Source: Fimbriimonas sp.
GTDB lineage: Bacteria; Armatimonadota; Fimbriimonadia; Fimbriimonadales; Fimbriimonadaceae
Reading direction: 5' to 3'
Assembly: GCA_030447945.1 (NCBI GenBank)
Contig: JAUJNV010000088.1
Span: 1 to 15,685 of the forward strand
DNA length: 15,685 nt
In this document: positions 1 through 6,614 of the stretch, piece after piece
How positions within the stretch are numbered: position 1 is the stretch's first letter
Layout: every line of letters begins with the position of its first letter
The notes under the pieces: generated by a model
What the model was told of the DNA's origin: nothing
What the model saw: the letters and a program-made list of their open reading frames with translations, nothing else
The model's database searches: none
Program-made: the position numbers and the translations under genes

Positions 1-144
1 GTTGACACCCATTCTTCTGGCAGTCAACTGCGAACGTGGGCCACAGTCGGTGCCCATACCATCAAGGTGCGGGTCACAGGCAGTAAGGACTCGCTGTCCA
101 GTGGTACACGCGTCGATCTTGACGCGTTCGTAATCCTTCGATAG
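1..144 (+). CDS. C-terminal fragment of a probable secreted protein with a beta-sandwich tail
   Basis: Frame 1 is open from the first base to a TAG at 142-144 and gives 47 residues rich in T, V, S and G. The core (AHTIKVRVTGSKDS, then SGTRVDLDAFVIL) resembles the last two or three strands of the carbohydrate-binding-like beta-sandwich modules that often end extracellular enzymes and surface proteins; the alternating hydrophobic pattern and the final DAFVIL strand are typical. The rest of the gene lies outside the window, so enzyme class, signal peptide and total length are unknown. A hairpin follows 9 bp after the stop. I recognise the tail style, not a specific family. Confidence 0.6.
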   Translation, partial: VDTHSSGSQLRTWATVGAHTIKVRVTGSKDSLSSGTRVDLDAFVILR

Positions 145-153
145 CGGCGCGTC

Positions 154-185
154 CTCACGCCACCCATAGAAGCGTGCGGCGTGAG
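154..185 (+). terminator. Stem-loop after the first partial gene
   Basis: CTCACGCC (154-161) pairs perfectly with GGCGTGAG (178-185) around a 16-nt loop, starting 9 bp after the stop at 142-144. The loop holds a competing GCGTG that could pair with the same left arm. No T-tract follows, so it may be an mRNA 3' end or a weak terminator rather than a classical intrinsic one. Confidence 0.4.
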
Positions 186-269
186 CAATACACGCCTGCC
201 TCAGGCATGTCCCTGTCCCAAACCTCCTGAAAGGAACCAGTTAGAATTGCCGGGTTCATCGAACGTATA

Positions 270-656
270 ATGACGGTCGGGACGGCGGAGACAAGCCCGC
301 GGGTAGAGCGTCAGGCTCACTGGCATTCCCGGCGGGCTGCCGGCGGTCGAAGCGTGCGCGTCGTGGTCGGGGCTGAGGAAGTAGCGCAGACGAAGCCGGA
401 CGCGCTGTTCGTGGCCATGGGGATTCCCCGCCAAGAAAAGTTTATTCGCAGCACGGCGCACATCATCGGCACAAAGGTCGCGATGGGGGTCGGGGGGACC
501 TTCGATGTGATGAGCGGACGAACCAAGCGGGCTCCGAAGCTCGTCCAGCGGGTGCGGATGGAGTGGCTATGGAGAACGTTGCTGAACCCCAAGAAGATCG
601 CCAAGGCAAAGCATCTTCCCCGGTTCGTGCGGCTCGTGCTGCGGGAGCGCCGATGA
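270..656 (+). pseudogene. WecG/TagA/CpsF-type glycosyltransferase, 5'-truncated
   Basis: This family transfers N-acetylmannosaminuronate or a related sugar to a lipid-linked acceptor at the inner face of the membrane during surface polymer synthesis. The 128-residue frame carries its C-terminal signatures: KPDALFVAMGIPRQEKFI (42-59), GVGGTFDVMSGRTKRAP (73-89) and the basic helix with MEWLWR (97-102). Family members are about 240 residues, and the N-terminal half is absent. The first 30 or so residues look unlike the family, so ATG 270 is only the first in-frame start; convincing coding begins near 360. Stretch 186-360 shows no recognisable protein in any frame: gene decay, a rearrangement or a sequence error would all fit. 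The stop TGA overlaps the next start (ATGA at 653-656), which suggests translational coupling with the adenosyltransferase. Confidence 0.7.
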
Positions 657-1210
657 AGATCTACACCCGCACGGGCGACGCTGGCGAGACCGGCCTCGTC
701 GGCGGAATGCGGATCGCCAAGTCGAGCCTGCGCATCGCGGCCATCGGCGAGGTAGACGAGCTGAACGCGGCGATCGGCCTCGCCCGTGTGGAGACGGACG
801 GCCTCCGCTTCGACCCCCTGCTGGAGCGGGTGCAGAGCTTGCTGTTCGATCTCGGCGCGGAGCTCGCTTCGACAGCCGACGGTCCTCGGGTTCATGCGAC
901 GCTTTCGGAAGAGCACGTGCGGCTTCTGGAGCGCTCTATGGACGAGCAGACGGAGCGTCTCCCTCCGCTGCGCAACTTCGTCCTGCCTGGAGGAAGCGCC
1001 GCCGCGGCCCAGTTGCACCTCGCGCGCTGCATCTGTCGCCGAGCGGAGCGGGCAGTGCTGGCTTGGCACGAGGCGGAACCGGTGCGCGAGGAAGTAAGAG
1101 CTTTCCTGAACCGGCTCTCCGACTGGCTTTTCGTTTGCGCACGCTCGGCCAATCAGGCCTTGGGCGTGGAGGACGTTCCCTGGAAGGGGAGTGAGGTCGA
1201 AACCCTTTGA
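653..1210 (+). CDS. pduO: ATP:cob(I)alamin adenosyltransferase, PduO type
   Basis: Cytosolic enzyme that moves the 5'-deoxyadenosyl group of ATP onto cob(I)alamin to make adenosylcobalamin. The 185-residue length is normal for the family. Visible signatures are the N-terminal nucleotide-binding segment YTRTGDAGETGL (4-15), GEVDELNAAIGLAR (32-45), the C-terminal helix RCICRRAERAV (125-135) that contributes the ATP and trimer contacts, and LNRLSDWLFVCAR (152-164). The start ATG 653 is set by the conserved MKIYTRTGD N-terminus and by the ATGA overlap with the preceding gene. The end overlaps the next start (TTGA at 1207-1210). No cobalamin-dependent enzyme or other cobalamin gene is visible nearby, so its client enzyme is not shown by context. 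Confidence 0.93.
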   Translation: MKIYTRTGDAGETGLVGGMRIAKSSLRIAAIGEVDELNAAIGLARVETDGLRFDPLLERVQSLLFDLGAELASTADGPRVHATLSEEHVRLLERSMDEQTERLPPLRNFVLPGGSAAAAQLHLARCICRRAERAVLAWHEAEPVREEVRAFLNRLSDWLFVCARSANQALGVEDVPWKGSEVETL

Positions 1211-1962
1211 TCACGACGCTATTAGCCCTCACTGCGGTGGCGACAGCACCAACGGCCGCGCAAGCCCCGACGGCCGCCTCGATCATCGGGCGGATGTTCC
1301 AGCGCTACGCCGACGCCAAAACCCTCAGCGGAACGATCCGCTTCACCCAGGCGGCGAACGGAATGACGCTCGTCATCGAGACGGACATCCAGCACGAGAA
1401 GCCGAGCAAGCTGTATCTGCGACAGACACGTAAGGAGGGCCCGGATGCCAGGGCGTGGCTCGTCACGAGCGACGGCGTACGCTTCACGTACGACAAGCCG
1501 GAAGGGACCCGCTTCACCATCCCGGGCAAGACCGTGCGGCTGATGGAGGCTGTCGCTCCGGAGGGGGAGCCGCCTCTCCTGGTCTCGAGCATCTACGGGG
1601 CCGCGGGGGGAAGCATCGCGGATAAAAGCCCGATCCTGAACGTGGTGCTCGGCGGGAACGAGCACCTCAGGTTCGTGTTGGGCCAGTGGGCGGGGTTGAA
1701 GTACCAGGGGAAGACCCAGGTCCGCGGCATCGTCGCCCACCTGATCAAAGGCCAGTGGCGCCAGAACCCGGCGGTCGCTCCCACCGGGGAATTCGAGATG
1801 TACATCAGCGAACAAGGTGAGTTCCTCCGGTACGGGCAGCGCGAGACGGTTGCACCGCCACCGCAAGTGAAGGTGCCGCCGATCTCGATCGTCTCGGTTT
1901 GGGAAGCGGATCTCAAGGTAGACGGCCCGGTGAACCAGGCGCTGTTCAAGGTTGCGTTGTAG
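1207..1962 (+). CDS. Exported LolA/DUF2092-like protein
   Basis: The 251-residue protein opens with a hydrophobic Ala/Thr/Leu stretch (about 2-20) followed by AQA-type residues that would suit signal peptidase I, although a clear basic n-region is lacking. The body has the pattern IIGRMFQRYADAKTLSGTIR (26-45), then alternating strands with KPSKLYLR, VTSDGVRFTYD and a late FEMYISEQGEFLRYG. This resembles the half-barrel fold of LolA/LolB and the DUF2092 family, which bind lipids or lipoproteins in the periplasm; the specific role is unknown. The start is TTG 1207, overlapping the previous stop by TTGA, and no better start lies nearby. The 3' end overlaps the convergent oxidoreductase by 17 bp (1946-1962). 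Family assignment rests on pattern only. Confidence 0.72.
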   Translation: MITTLLALTAVATAPTAAQAPTAASIIGRMFQRYADAKTLSGTIRFTQAANGMTLVIETDIQHEKPSKLYLRQTRKEGPDARAWLVTSDGVRFTYDKPEGTRFTIPGKTVRLMEAVAPEGEPPLLVSSIYGAAGGSIADKSPILNVVLGGNEHLRFVLGQWAGLKYQGKTQVRGIVAHLIKGQWRQNPAVAPTGEFEMYISEQGEFLRYGQRETVAPPPQVKVPPISIVSVWEADLKVDGPVNQALFKVAL

Positions 1963-3049
1963 CCGGTTCGTCCTCCTCCACGTCGAACCAGCCGGGGACG
2001 CCGTAGATCTTGGCGGCGAGCCCCTCCGGCAGTGTCAGGGTCTCGGCCCCGGAGTGGCGCGGAACGGCGAGCCTCGGCGCGCCACCGCCGAAGGCCACGC
2101 GCGGCCACTGAGGCTCGGTGATCGCGGCGCGCCCGATAGCGACCAGTTCGCTGCCGGTTTCCAGCGCCGCCTCGGCATCCGCCAGCGTCTGAACCGCGCC
2201 CACGCTGATGAAGGGCATCCTCCCCGCGATCCGCGCGTGCAGGCGGGACAGCGTCGGCCCCTCGTACGCGTCGTGGCTGCTGCCCTGCCGATACTGGCGC
2301 AGGGAGAGGTGCAACCAGGAAAGGGGCATCTCGAGTAGGGCGTCGGTCAGCGCCTCGGTGTGTTCGATGCGAATGCCAGGAGTTTCGGCCTCTTCCGGCG
2401 AAAAGCGGTAGCCGACGGCGTAGCCGACGCCGACCGCATGGAGAACTGCCTTGGTGACGGCCAGAGGAAAGCGAAGGCGGTCCTTGCCCCACGCGTCCTC
2501 GCGCCGGTTGCTGTGGGGGCTGACGAACTGTTGGAGCAAGTAAGTGTTCGCGCCATGGATCTCGACCCCGTCGTACCCGGCCCGCTGGGCCCTCTCGGCC
2601 GCCGCGGCGAACGCGGCGACGATCTCCTCTATCTCCGGCTCCGTCATCGCCTCCGGTGTCTCCGCGTTCGCTCGTTCCGCCGGGACCGCCGAGGCGGACA
2701 TGGGCGTCCGGCCACAGAGGCGGGACGGGCACTGACGGCCTCCGTGATGGATCTGGAGGATGGCCGCCGCGCCCCCCGCGTGGATCGCGTCCGCCGCCGC
2801 CCGCATCGACGCCAGGTAGTCGTCGGAGGAGCAGGCCCACTGCCCGTCAAAGGCGTGGCCGCTTTTGTGGACGTAGCAGGCGGCCGTCATCACCGAGCCG
2901 AAGCCCCCTTCCGCCCGCACCCTCAGGTAATCGAGCTCGGTGTCGCGGATCGTGCCGTCGGCGTGGCTGGAGTAGGTCGTCATGGGGGCCACGACGAGCC
3001 GGTTTTTCAGCACGAGGCCGGTGGGAAGTCGAAGAGGCGTGTTCAGCAT
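1946..3049 (-). CDS. Old Yellow Enzyme-type NADH:flavin oxidoreductase
   Basis: FMN-dependent ene-reductase fold, expected to reduce activated C=C bonds (enones, nitro compounds) with NAD(P)H in the cytosol; the natural substrate is unknown. The 367 residues form one TIM barrel. Visible elements are APMTTYSSHADGT (21-33) near the flavin, LQIHHGGRQ (98-106), the substrate-anion pair in HGAN (H165, N168), QFVSPHSNRREDAWG (174-188), and the FMN phosphate site around FISVGAVQT (280-288) and ELVAIGRAAITEP (301-313). ATG 3049 fits the usual short N-terminus before the first strand; the longer in-frame extension upstream (to 3448) runs antisense to feoA and feoB and is not homologous. It is divergent from feoA across a 67-bp gap and convergent with the preceding exported-protein gene. 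Confidence 0.9.
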   Translation of the reverse strand: MLNTPLRLPTGLVLKNRLVVAPMTTYSSHADGTIRDTELDYLRVRAEGGFGSVMTAACYVHKSGHAFDGQWACSSDDYLASMRAAADAIHAGGAAAILQIHHGGRQCPSRLCGRTPMSASAVPAERANAETPEAMTEPEIEEIVAAFAAAAERAQRAGYDGVEIHGANTYLLQQFVSPHSNRREDAWGKDRLRFPLAVTKAVLHAVGVGYAVGYRFSPEEAETPGIRIEHTEALTDALLEMPLSWLHLSLRQYRQGSSHDAYEGPTLSRLHARIAGRMPFISVGAVQTLADAEAALETGSELVAIGRAAITEPQWPRVAFGGGAPRLAVPRHSGAETLTLPEGLAAKIYGVPGWFDVEEDEPATTQP

Positions 3050-3103
3050 GGTGTCCAAGCGGATCGAAGGCGCCTCTTTAGGTGGAAAACCGTCCGTAAG
3101 AGG

Positions 3104-3109
3104 TAGATT
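3104..3109 (+). promoter_or_regulatory. Putative -10 box for feoA (likely leaderless) with flanking inverted repeat
   Basis: TAGATT fits the TANNNT pattern and ends 7 nt before the feoA ATG (3117), a spacing that would start transcription at or next to the start codon. No Shine-Dalgarno sequence is visible. Just upstream, CCTCTT (3073-3078) and AAGAGG (3098-3103) form a 6-bp inverted repeat around a TTTAGGTGGAAAACC segment. It could be an operator for a metal-responsive repressor shared with the divergent oxidoreductase, but it matches no consensus closely enough to name one. Confidence 0.4.
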
Positions 3110-3116
3110 AAGAACG

Positions 3117-3368
3117 ATGGCCGCCACCGCCGGTTCCGGCTCGAGCTTTACGCAGCTGCGCAAGGGCTCGCTGGCACGGGTGGTGGGGATCCATGGGGTC
3201 AACGAGGACACCACGAGGCTGCAGGAGATGGGTCTGACCGTGGGCACAACCTTCCGCGTGGTGAAGGTCGCGCCCTTCGGCGATCCAGTCGAAATCGATC
3301 TGCGCGGGTACCGGCTGTGCCTGCGCAAGCACGAGACGGTGGGTATTGAAGTCGAACCTCTGCCATAG
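3117..3368 (+). CDS. feoA: FeoA, SH3-like accessory protein of ferrous iron uptake
   Basis: Small cytosolic SH3-like protein that works with the iron transporter FeoB. The 83 residues match the usual FeoA length of about 75-85. The typical pattern is present: LRKGSLARVVGI (14-25), then RLQEMGLTVGTTFRVVK with the conserved LxxMGL turn, an APFGDPVEI loop, and the closing RGYRLCLRKHE strand. The start ATG 3117 gives a normal short N-terminus and sits behind a TAGATT box. It overlaps feoB by 23 bp in another frame, so the two are almost certainly co-transcribed and possibly translationally coupled. Confidence 0.93.
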   Translation: MAATAGSGSSFTQLRKGSLARVVGIHGVNEDTTRLQEMGLTVGTTFRVVKVAPFGDPVEIDLRGYRLCLRKHETVGIEVEPLP

Positions 3369-5001
3369 CAGCGAGCTTTTCCAGGAGCAGACGAGCGGCA
3401 CGCCGGTCGTCGCCGTCGTCGGCAATCCGAATGCCGGCAAGACGACACTGTTCAACGCCCTGACGGGCTCCCGTCAGAAGGTCGGCAACTATCCCGGCGT
3501 AACCGTCGAGCGCGTGTCCTGCGATCTGCGCCTTGATTCAGGCCTCATCGAGGCGACCGACGTCCCCGGCCTCTACTCGCTCGCCGCCGTATCCGAGGAC
3601 GAACGCGTCGCCGTCGAAACGATCGAGGGCCGGAACGGCGCGCGCAGGCCCGACCTCCTGCTCTGCGTGATCGACGCGACGAACTTGGAGCGGAACCTCT
3701 ACCTGTTCACGCAACTCGCCGAGGCGGGGCACCCGACCCTGGTCGCGCTGACGATGACGGACCGCTTGCAGGCGTCCGGCCGCAGCGTGGACCTCGCGAA
3801 GCTCTCAAACCTTCTGGGGGTGGACGTCGTGGCCGTCGGCGGGTACAAGCCCCACTCCCTGCGTGAGCTTAAGGAAGCGATCGACCGGAACCTGGAGAAC
3901 CCGCGGATCCCGAGCTTCGAGTTGGCGCTGCCGGACGCGATCGAAACGCGCGTAGCATCGCTGCGCGAGCGGCTGGCGCGGGCGGGCGCGGATCTGCCCA
4001 AGTCGGAAGTGCGGCGTGCGCTCCTGCAGCCCGCTTCAGAGGCGGAGACGGGGCTCCGCGACCTTCCGGGCGTCCCCGAGGCGTTTGAGGAGGCGAGGGA
4101 GTACCTGAAGCGGGAAGGGGTGCTCAAGCCGACGCTGGAGGTTGCGCCGCGCTATCAGTGGGCGGGGATGGTGCAGAAGGCCGTCATTCAGGAGTCCGAC
4201 GCGAAGCGCCGGCGCTCCACGACGGATCGGATCGACGCGTTCCTCACGCACCGCGTTTTCGGGCTGATGACCTTCGTGGGCATCATGTACCTCGTCTTCC
4301 AGTCGATCTACACCTTCGCCCAGCCCCTGATGGCGGGCATCGAGTGGGGGTTCACCCAGATCGCCGACGCGGTCGGGCCCAGGCTGGAGTCCGTGCCGAT
4401 GCTGCAGTCACTCGTGGTGGACGGCCTGATCGGCGGCGTCGGCGGGATGCTCGTGTTCCTGCCGCAGATCCTCATTCTGTTCTTCTTCATCGCGGTCCTC
4501 GAAGGCTCCGGCTACCTCGCCCGCGCGGCGTTCCTGATGGACCGGCTGCTCGGCTGGTGCGGGCTCAACGGGCGGGCGTTCATTCCGTTGCTCTCCAGCT
4601 TTGCCTGCGCTATCCCCGGAATCATGGCGGCGCGCGTCATGCCGGACCCCAAGAGCCGCCTGGCGACGATCCTCGTCGCGCCCTTGATGTCCTGCAGCGC
4701 CCGGCTGCCGGTGTACTTGTTGCTCATCGGCGCGTTTATCCAGCCGAAGTTCGGCGCGTTTTGGGCGGGTTTCGCACTCTTCGCGATGCACTTCCTGGGG
4801 CTGCTCGTGGCCATCCCCATCGCGTGGATCCTGAACCGGACGGTCATCAAGGGCAGGCGGCTCCCGTTCTTGCTCGAGCTGCCGCCCTACCAGTGGCCTC
4901 GGGGGCGCGACGTATGGCTCGCCATGCTGCTGCGCGGGCGGATCTTCGTGCGGACGGCGAGTGCGATCATCGTCTTCATGTCCATCGCGATCTGGGCGTA
5001 G
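3346..5001 (+). CDS. feoB: FeoB ferrous iron transporter, G domain and first membrane half (frame intact to 5001)
   Basis: Inner-membrane Fe(II) importer with a cytosolic GTPase domain. The 551 residues start at TTG 3346, inside the end of feoA. G1 is GNPNAGKT (26-33), switch I is NYPGVT (48-53) and G3 is DVPG (72-75). The G4 site reads TMTD (136-139), where FeoB normally has NxxD. A helical spacer and KRRRSTTDRID precede the membrane part. Transmembrane segments begin at VFGLMTFVGIMYLVF and include the gate-like repeats with GYLARAAFLMD, the cysteine in FACAIPG and SCSARLPVY. The frame stops at TAG 4999-5001, directly after FMSIAIWA, while FeoB proteins continue for roughly 150-180 residues; those are present downstream in shifted frames, so this stop is a frameshift stop and not the real end. 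Confidence 0.9.
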   Translation: MKSNLCHSSELFQEQTSGTPVVAVVGNPNAGKTTLFNALTGSRQKVGNYPGVTVERVSCDLRLDSGLIEATDVPGLYSLAAVSEDERVAVETIEGRNGARRPDLLLCVIDATNLERNLYLFTQLAEAGHPTLVALTMTDRLQASGRSVDLAKLSNLLGVDVVAVGGYKPHSLRELKEAIDRNLENPRIPSFELALPDAIETRVASLRERLARAGADLPKSEVRRALLQPASEAETGLRDLPGVPEAFEEAREYLKREGVLKPTLEVAPRYQWAGMVQKAVIQESDAKRRRSTTDRIDAFLTHRVFGLMTFVGIMYLVFQSIYTFAQPLMAGIEWGFTQIADAVGPRLESVPMLQSLVVDGLIGGVGGMLVFLPQILILFFFIAVLEGSGYLARAAFLMDRLLGWCGLNGRAFIPLLSSFACAIPGIMAARVMPDPKSRLATILVAPLMSCSARLPVYLLLIGAFIQPKFGAFWAGFALFAMHFLGLLVAIPIAWILNRTVIKGRRLPFLLELPPYQWPRGRDVWLAMLLRGRIFVRTASAIIVFMSIAIWA

Positions 5002-5525
5002 CCTACTTCCGCGGCTCTCGCCCGCACAGGAAGCGTCCGTCCGGGCGAGGTATCGAACGCAGAATCCGCACGGACGAAGCCGCCGTGAGCACCACGTCCA
5101 GAAGTCGCGGACGGCTAACTCGCTGCTGGGACGCTGGTAAGGCCATTGAGCCGGTCTTCATTCCTCGGCTTCGACTGGCGGATCAGCACCTCCATCTTGG
5201 CCGCGTTTAGCCGTGAGAGTGGTGGTGCCTTCGCTCGGCATCATCTTCTCCCTCGGCGACGAGGTGGGCGAGACCTCGCCCGACCTCCGCAAAACCCTCG
5301 GCCGCGCCACAGCGGACGGCCGCCTCTTCACCGCGTGGGCCGCCGTCAACCTGATGATCTTCTTTTCTCTCTGCGCGGTGCATGGCGACGCTGGCGACGG
5401 TGGAAGCGCAGAGACGAACTCCTGGGAAGTGGTCGGTCTTCATGTTCGTCTACGCAGCCACCTCGCCTACATCGCGGCCGTCCCGGCATCTGCAACTCGC
5501 GGCCGTCTCTTCGGCAATTGGAGAC
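5002..5525 (+). pseudogene. feoB: FeoB C-terminal part, displaced by several frameshifts
   Basis: This is the continuation of the transporter, spread over all three frames. In order one reads AYFPR-like residues, SRTANSLLGR near 5110-5137, GKAIEPVFIP near 5136-5163, LGFDWRISTSILAAF from 5164, VVVPSLGIIFSLGDE from about 5219, LFTAWAAVNLMIFFSLC from about 5324, then WSVFMFVYA and LAYIAAV near 5430-5480. This is the conserved order of the second FeoB gate repeat and last helices. At the first break, one base appears missing before TAG 4999 and one C from the CC at about 5010; with both in place, WALAYFPRLSPAQEASVRAR would read through. The true stop is unclear but lies near 5525, next to the following promoter. 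Confidence 0.75.
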
Positions 5526-5527
5526 GT

Positions 5528-5533
5528 TATACT
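5528..5533 (+). promoter_or_regulatory. TATACT -10 box of Clp-N-like gene copy 1
   Basis: TATACT ends 6 nt before ATG 5540 and sits in a block GGAGACGTTATACTGTTGC that recurs almost unchanged before copy 2. The spacing suggests leaderless transcription; no Shine-Dalgarno sequence fits between box and start, and no convincing -35 is seen. Confidence 0.5.
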
Positions 5534-5539
5534 GTTGCC

Positions 5540-6466
5540 ATGTGGCGACGATTCTGAAGGCAGCGCGCAGGGTCGTGTGCTTTTCGCAGACGAGGCGCAG
5601 GGTGCGGAGAGGTTGCGTCTGCACTGAGCATGTCCTCTGGGGTCGTCCGCGAGGTCGACACCGTCGCCGCGAGGATGCTGAAGGCTCGGGGCCAGCCGCC
5701 GGATCCGCGCGGAGATCGAGAAGAACCTCCCAAGCCGCGATACCCAGCCAGGACATGACGCTGACGCCCGGGCCAAGCGGGTCATCGACCTTGCTAACGA
5801 CGAGGCGAAGCGCCTGAGCAACAATTTCATCGGGACGGAGCACCTGCTGCTTGGCCTCATTCGGGGAGGGGCGCGGCCGGGCGGCGCGTGTTCTCGCGTC
5901 AACGGGGGTACGGCTGGACGAGGCTCGGGACGTCGTGGTCTCTCTAAGATGCCTCGGCCTTTTCCCTGATCCTGTCGAGGCCATGCGCCGGCCCGCCGCA
6001 GTTCCGACCTGTCGAACAGTTGGATTCCGGGCCAGAGCCGTCGCCTTACGTGCGCGAGCTGCTCATCAACGAGCATGGCCGATATGGCGCGGACAGCTGT
6101 GTGCGATGTCTCGCGTGCGACGAAGGCCCGCTCGAGTCGTTTGGCAAGTCGGAACCACGGTCAACCCCGTCTTGAGCCTCTTGGAACACTCCCTCATCCA
6201 CCGGGCGGACTCGGAACAGCCACCTCAAGAACGGCAAGACCTGGCCACCCTCTTCGAGCGGGCCGCCGATGAGGCGGCCGCCCTCGCAACCGGTCGGTCC
6301 AGCGCCTCATCCTGGCCGCAATGACGACGGACGACACCGCCACTGCCCTCGCGTTTCGCAAGGCGGGTGTCGGCAGAGGGCATCCGGCGGGCCTTTCCGA
6401 AGCTTCCTGGGGCATCCGAAGGAGCAGCACCGCAAGGAAGCGCCCTCGGCCGGTGCGTCCTCCTGA
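5540..6466 (+). pseudogene. Stand-alone Clp-N-like protein, copy 1 (frameshifted)
   Basis: The gene encodes only ClpA/ClpC N-terminal type repeats, the part that in ClpC binds adaptors and substrates; no AAA+ module (Walker A/B) is seen. The start MWRRF at 5540 matches the MWxRF opening of ClpC N domains, but the frame breaks after five codons. Pieces in order: a first repeat with TEHVLWG and VREVDTVAARML (about 5620-5685), [20 protein letters not shown], a second repeat [20 protein letters not shown] followed by [10 protein letters not shown] (about 5773-5862) and [18 protein letters not shown], a poorly readable middle, then a third, diverged repeat with LATLFERAADEAA and AAMTTDDTATALAFRKAGV (about 6210-6370). 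The likely end is TGA 6464-6466 after HRKEAPSAGASS. Total about 308 codons, nearly equal to copy 2. Cellular role unknown; substrate binding or stress signalling are possibilities. Confidence 0.75.
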
Positions 6467-6472
6467 GAGCGC

Positions 6473-6553
6473 CTCGTCCCGAGTGCATCCGAGAGAAGGT
6501 GGCTCTCCGACGGATCGTGCGGGCACAGGTCGTTCCCGATGCCTCGGGACGAG
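6473..6553 (+). repeat. 11-bp inverted repeat enclosing smaller hairpins, between the Clp-N-like genes
   Basis: CTCGTCCCGAG (6473-6483) and CTCGGGACGAG (6543-6553) are perfect reverse complements 59 nt apart. Inside, ATCCGAGAG pairs with CTCT-CGGAT around 6487-6515 with a 4-nt bulge, and GTGC/GCAC can pair at 6517-6526. The result resembles a small multi-branched RNA. It lies wholly between the end of copy 1 and the promoter of copy 2, so it could be a terminator-like 3' end, a structured leader or a small RNA. No known RNA family is recognised. Confidence 0.35.
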
Positions 6554-6602
6554 CGCGCTCAGCGCGGGCCCGCCAGCCACAGTAACGACGGCGGGAGACG
6601 TT

Positions 6603-6608
6603 TATACT
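6603..6608 (+). promoter_or_regulatory. TATACT -10 box of Clp-N-like gene copy 2
   Basis: Same hexamer and same 6-nt distance to the start (GTG 6615) as in copy 1, within a matching block GGAGACGTTTATACTGTTGC. Conservation begins only about 8-9 nt upstream of the box, so no shared -35 element is evident. Confidence 0.5.
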
Positions 6609-6614
6609 GTTGCT

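Noticed and set aside
266..271. TATAAT as promoter of the WecG-type gene
   Set aside because: It overlaps the first in-frame ATG (270), has no -35 at usual distance, and the gene start is itself unresolved.
1593..2840. 415-codon minus-strand frame overlapping the oxidoreductase and the exported-protein gene
   Set aside because: Its composition is Gly/Arg/Pro-rich shadow translation, and the overlapping frames have clear family motifs.
4990..5530. Programmed frameshift in feoB
   Set aside because: There are several shifts in about 500 bp in different directions and no slippery site with a downstream structure; the same pattern continues in unrelated genes.
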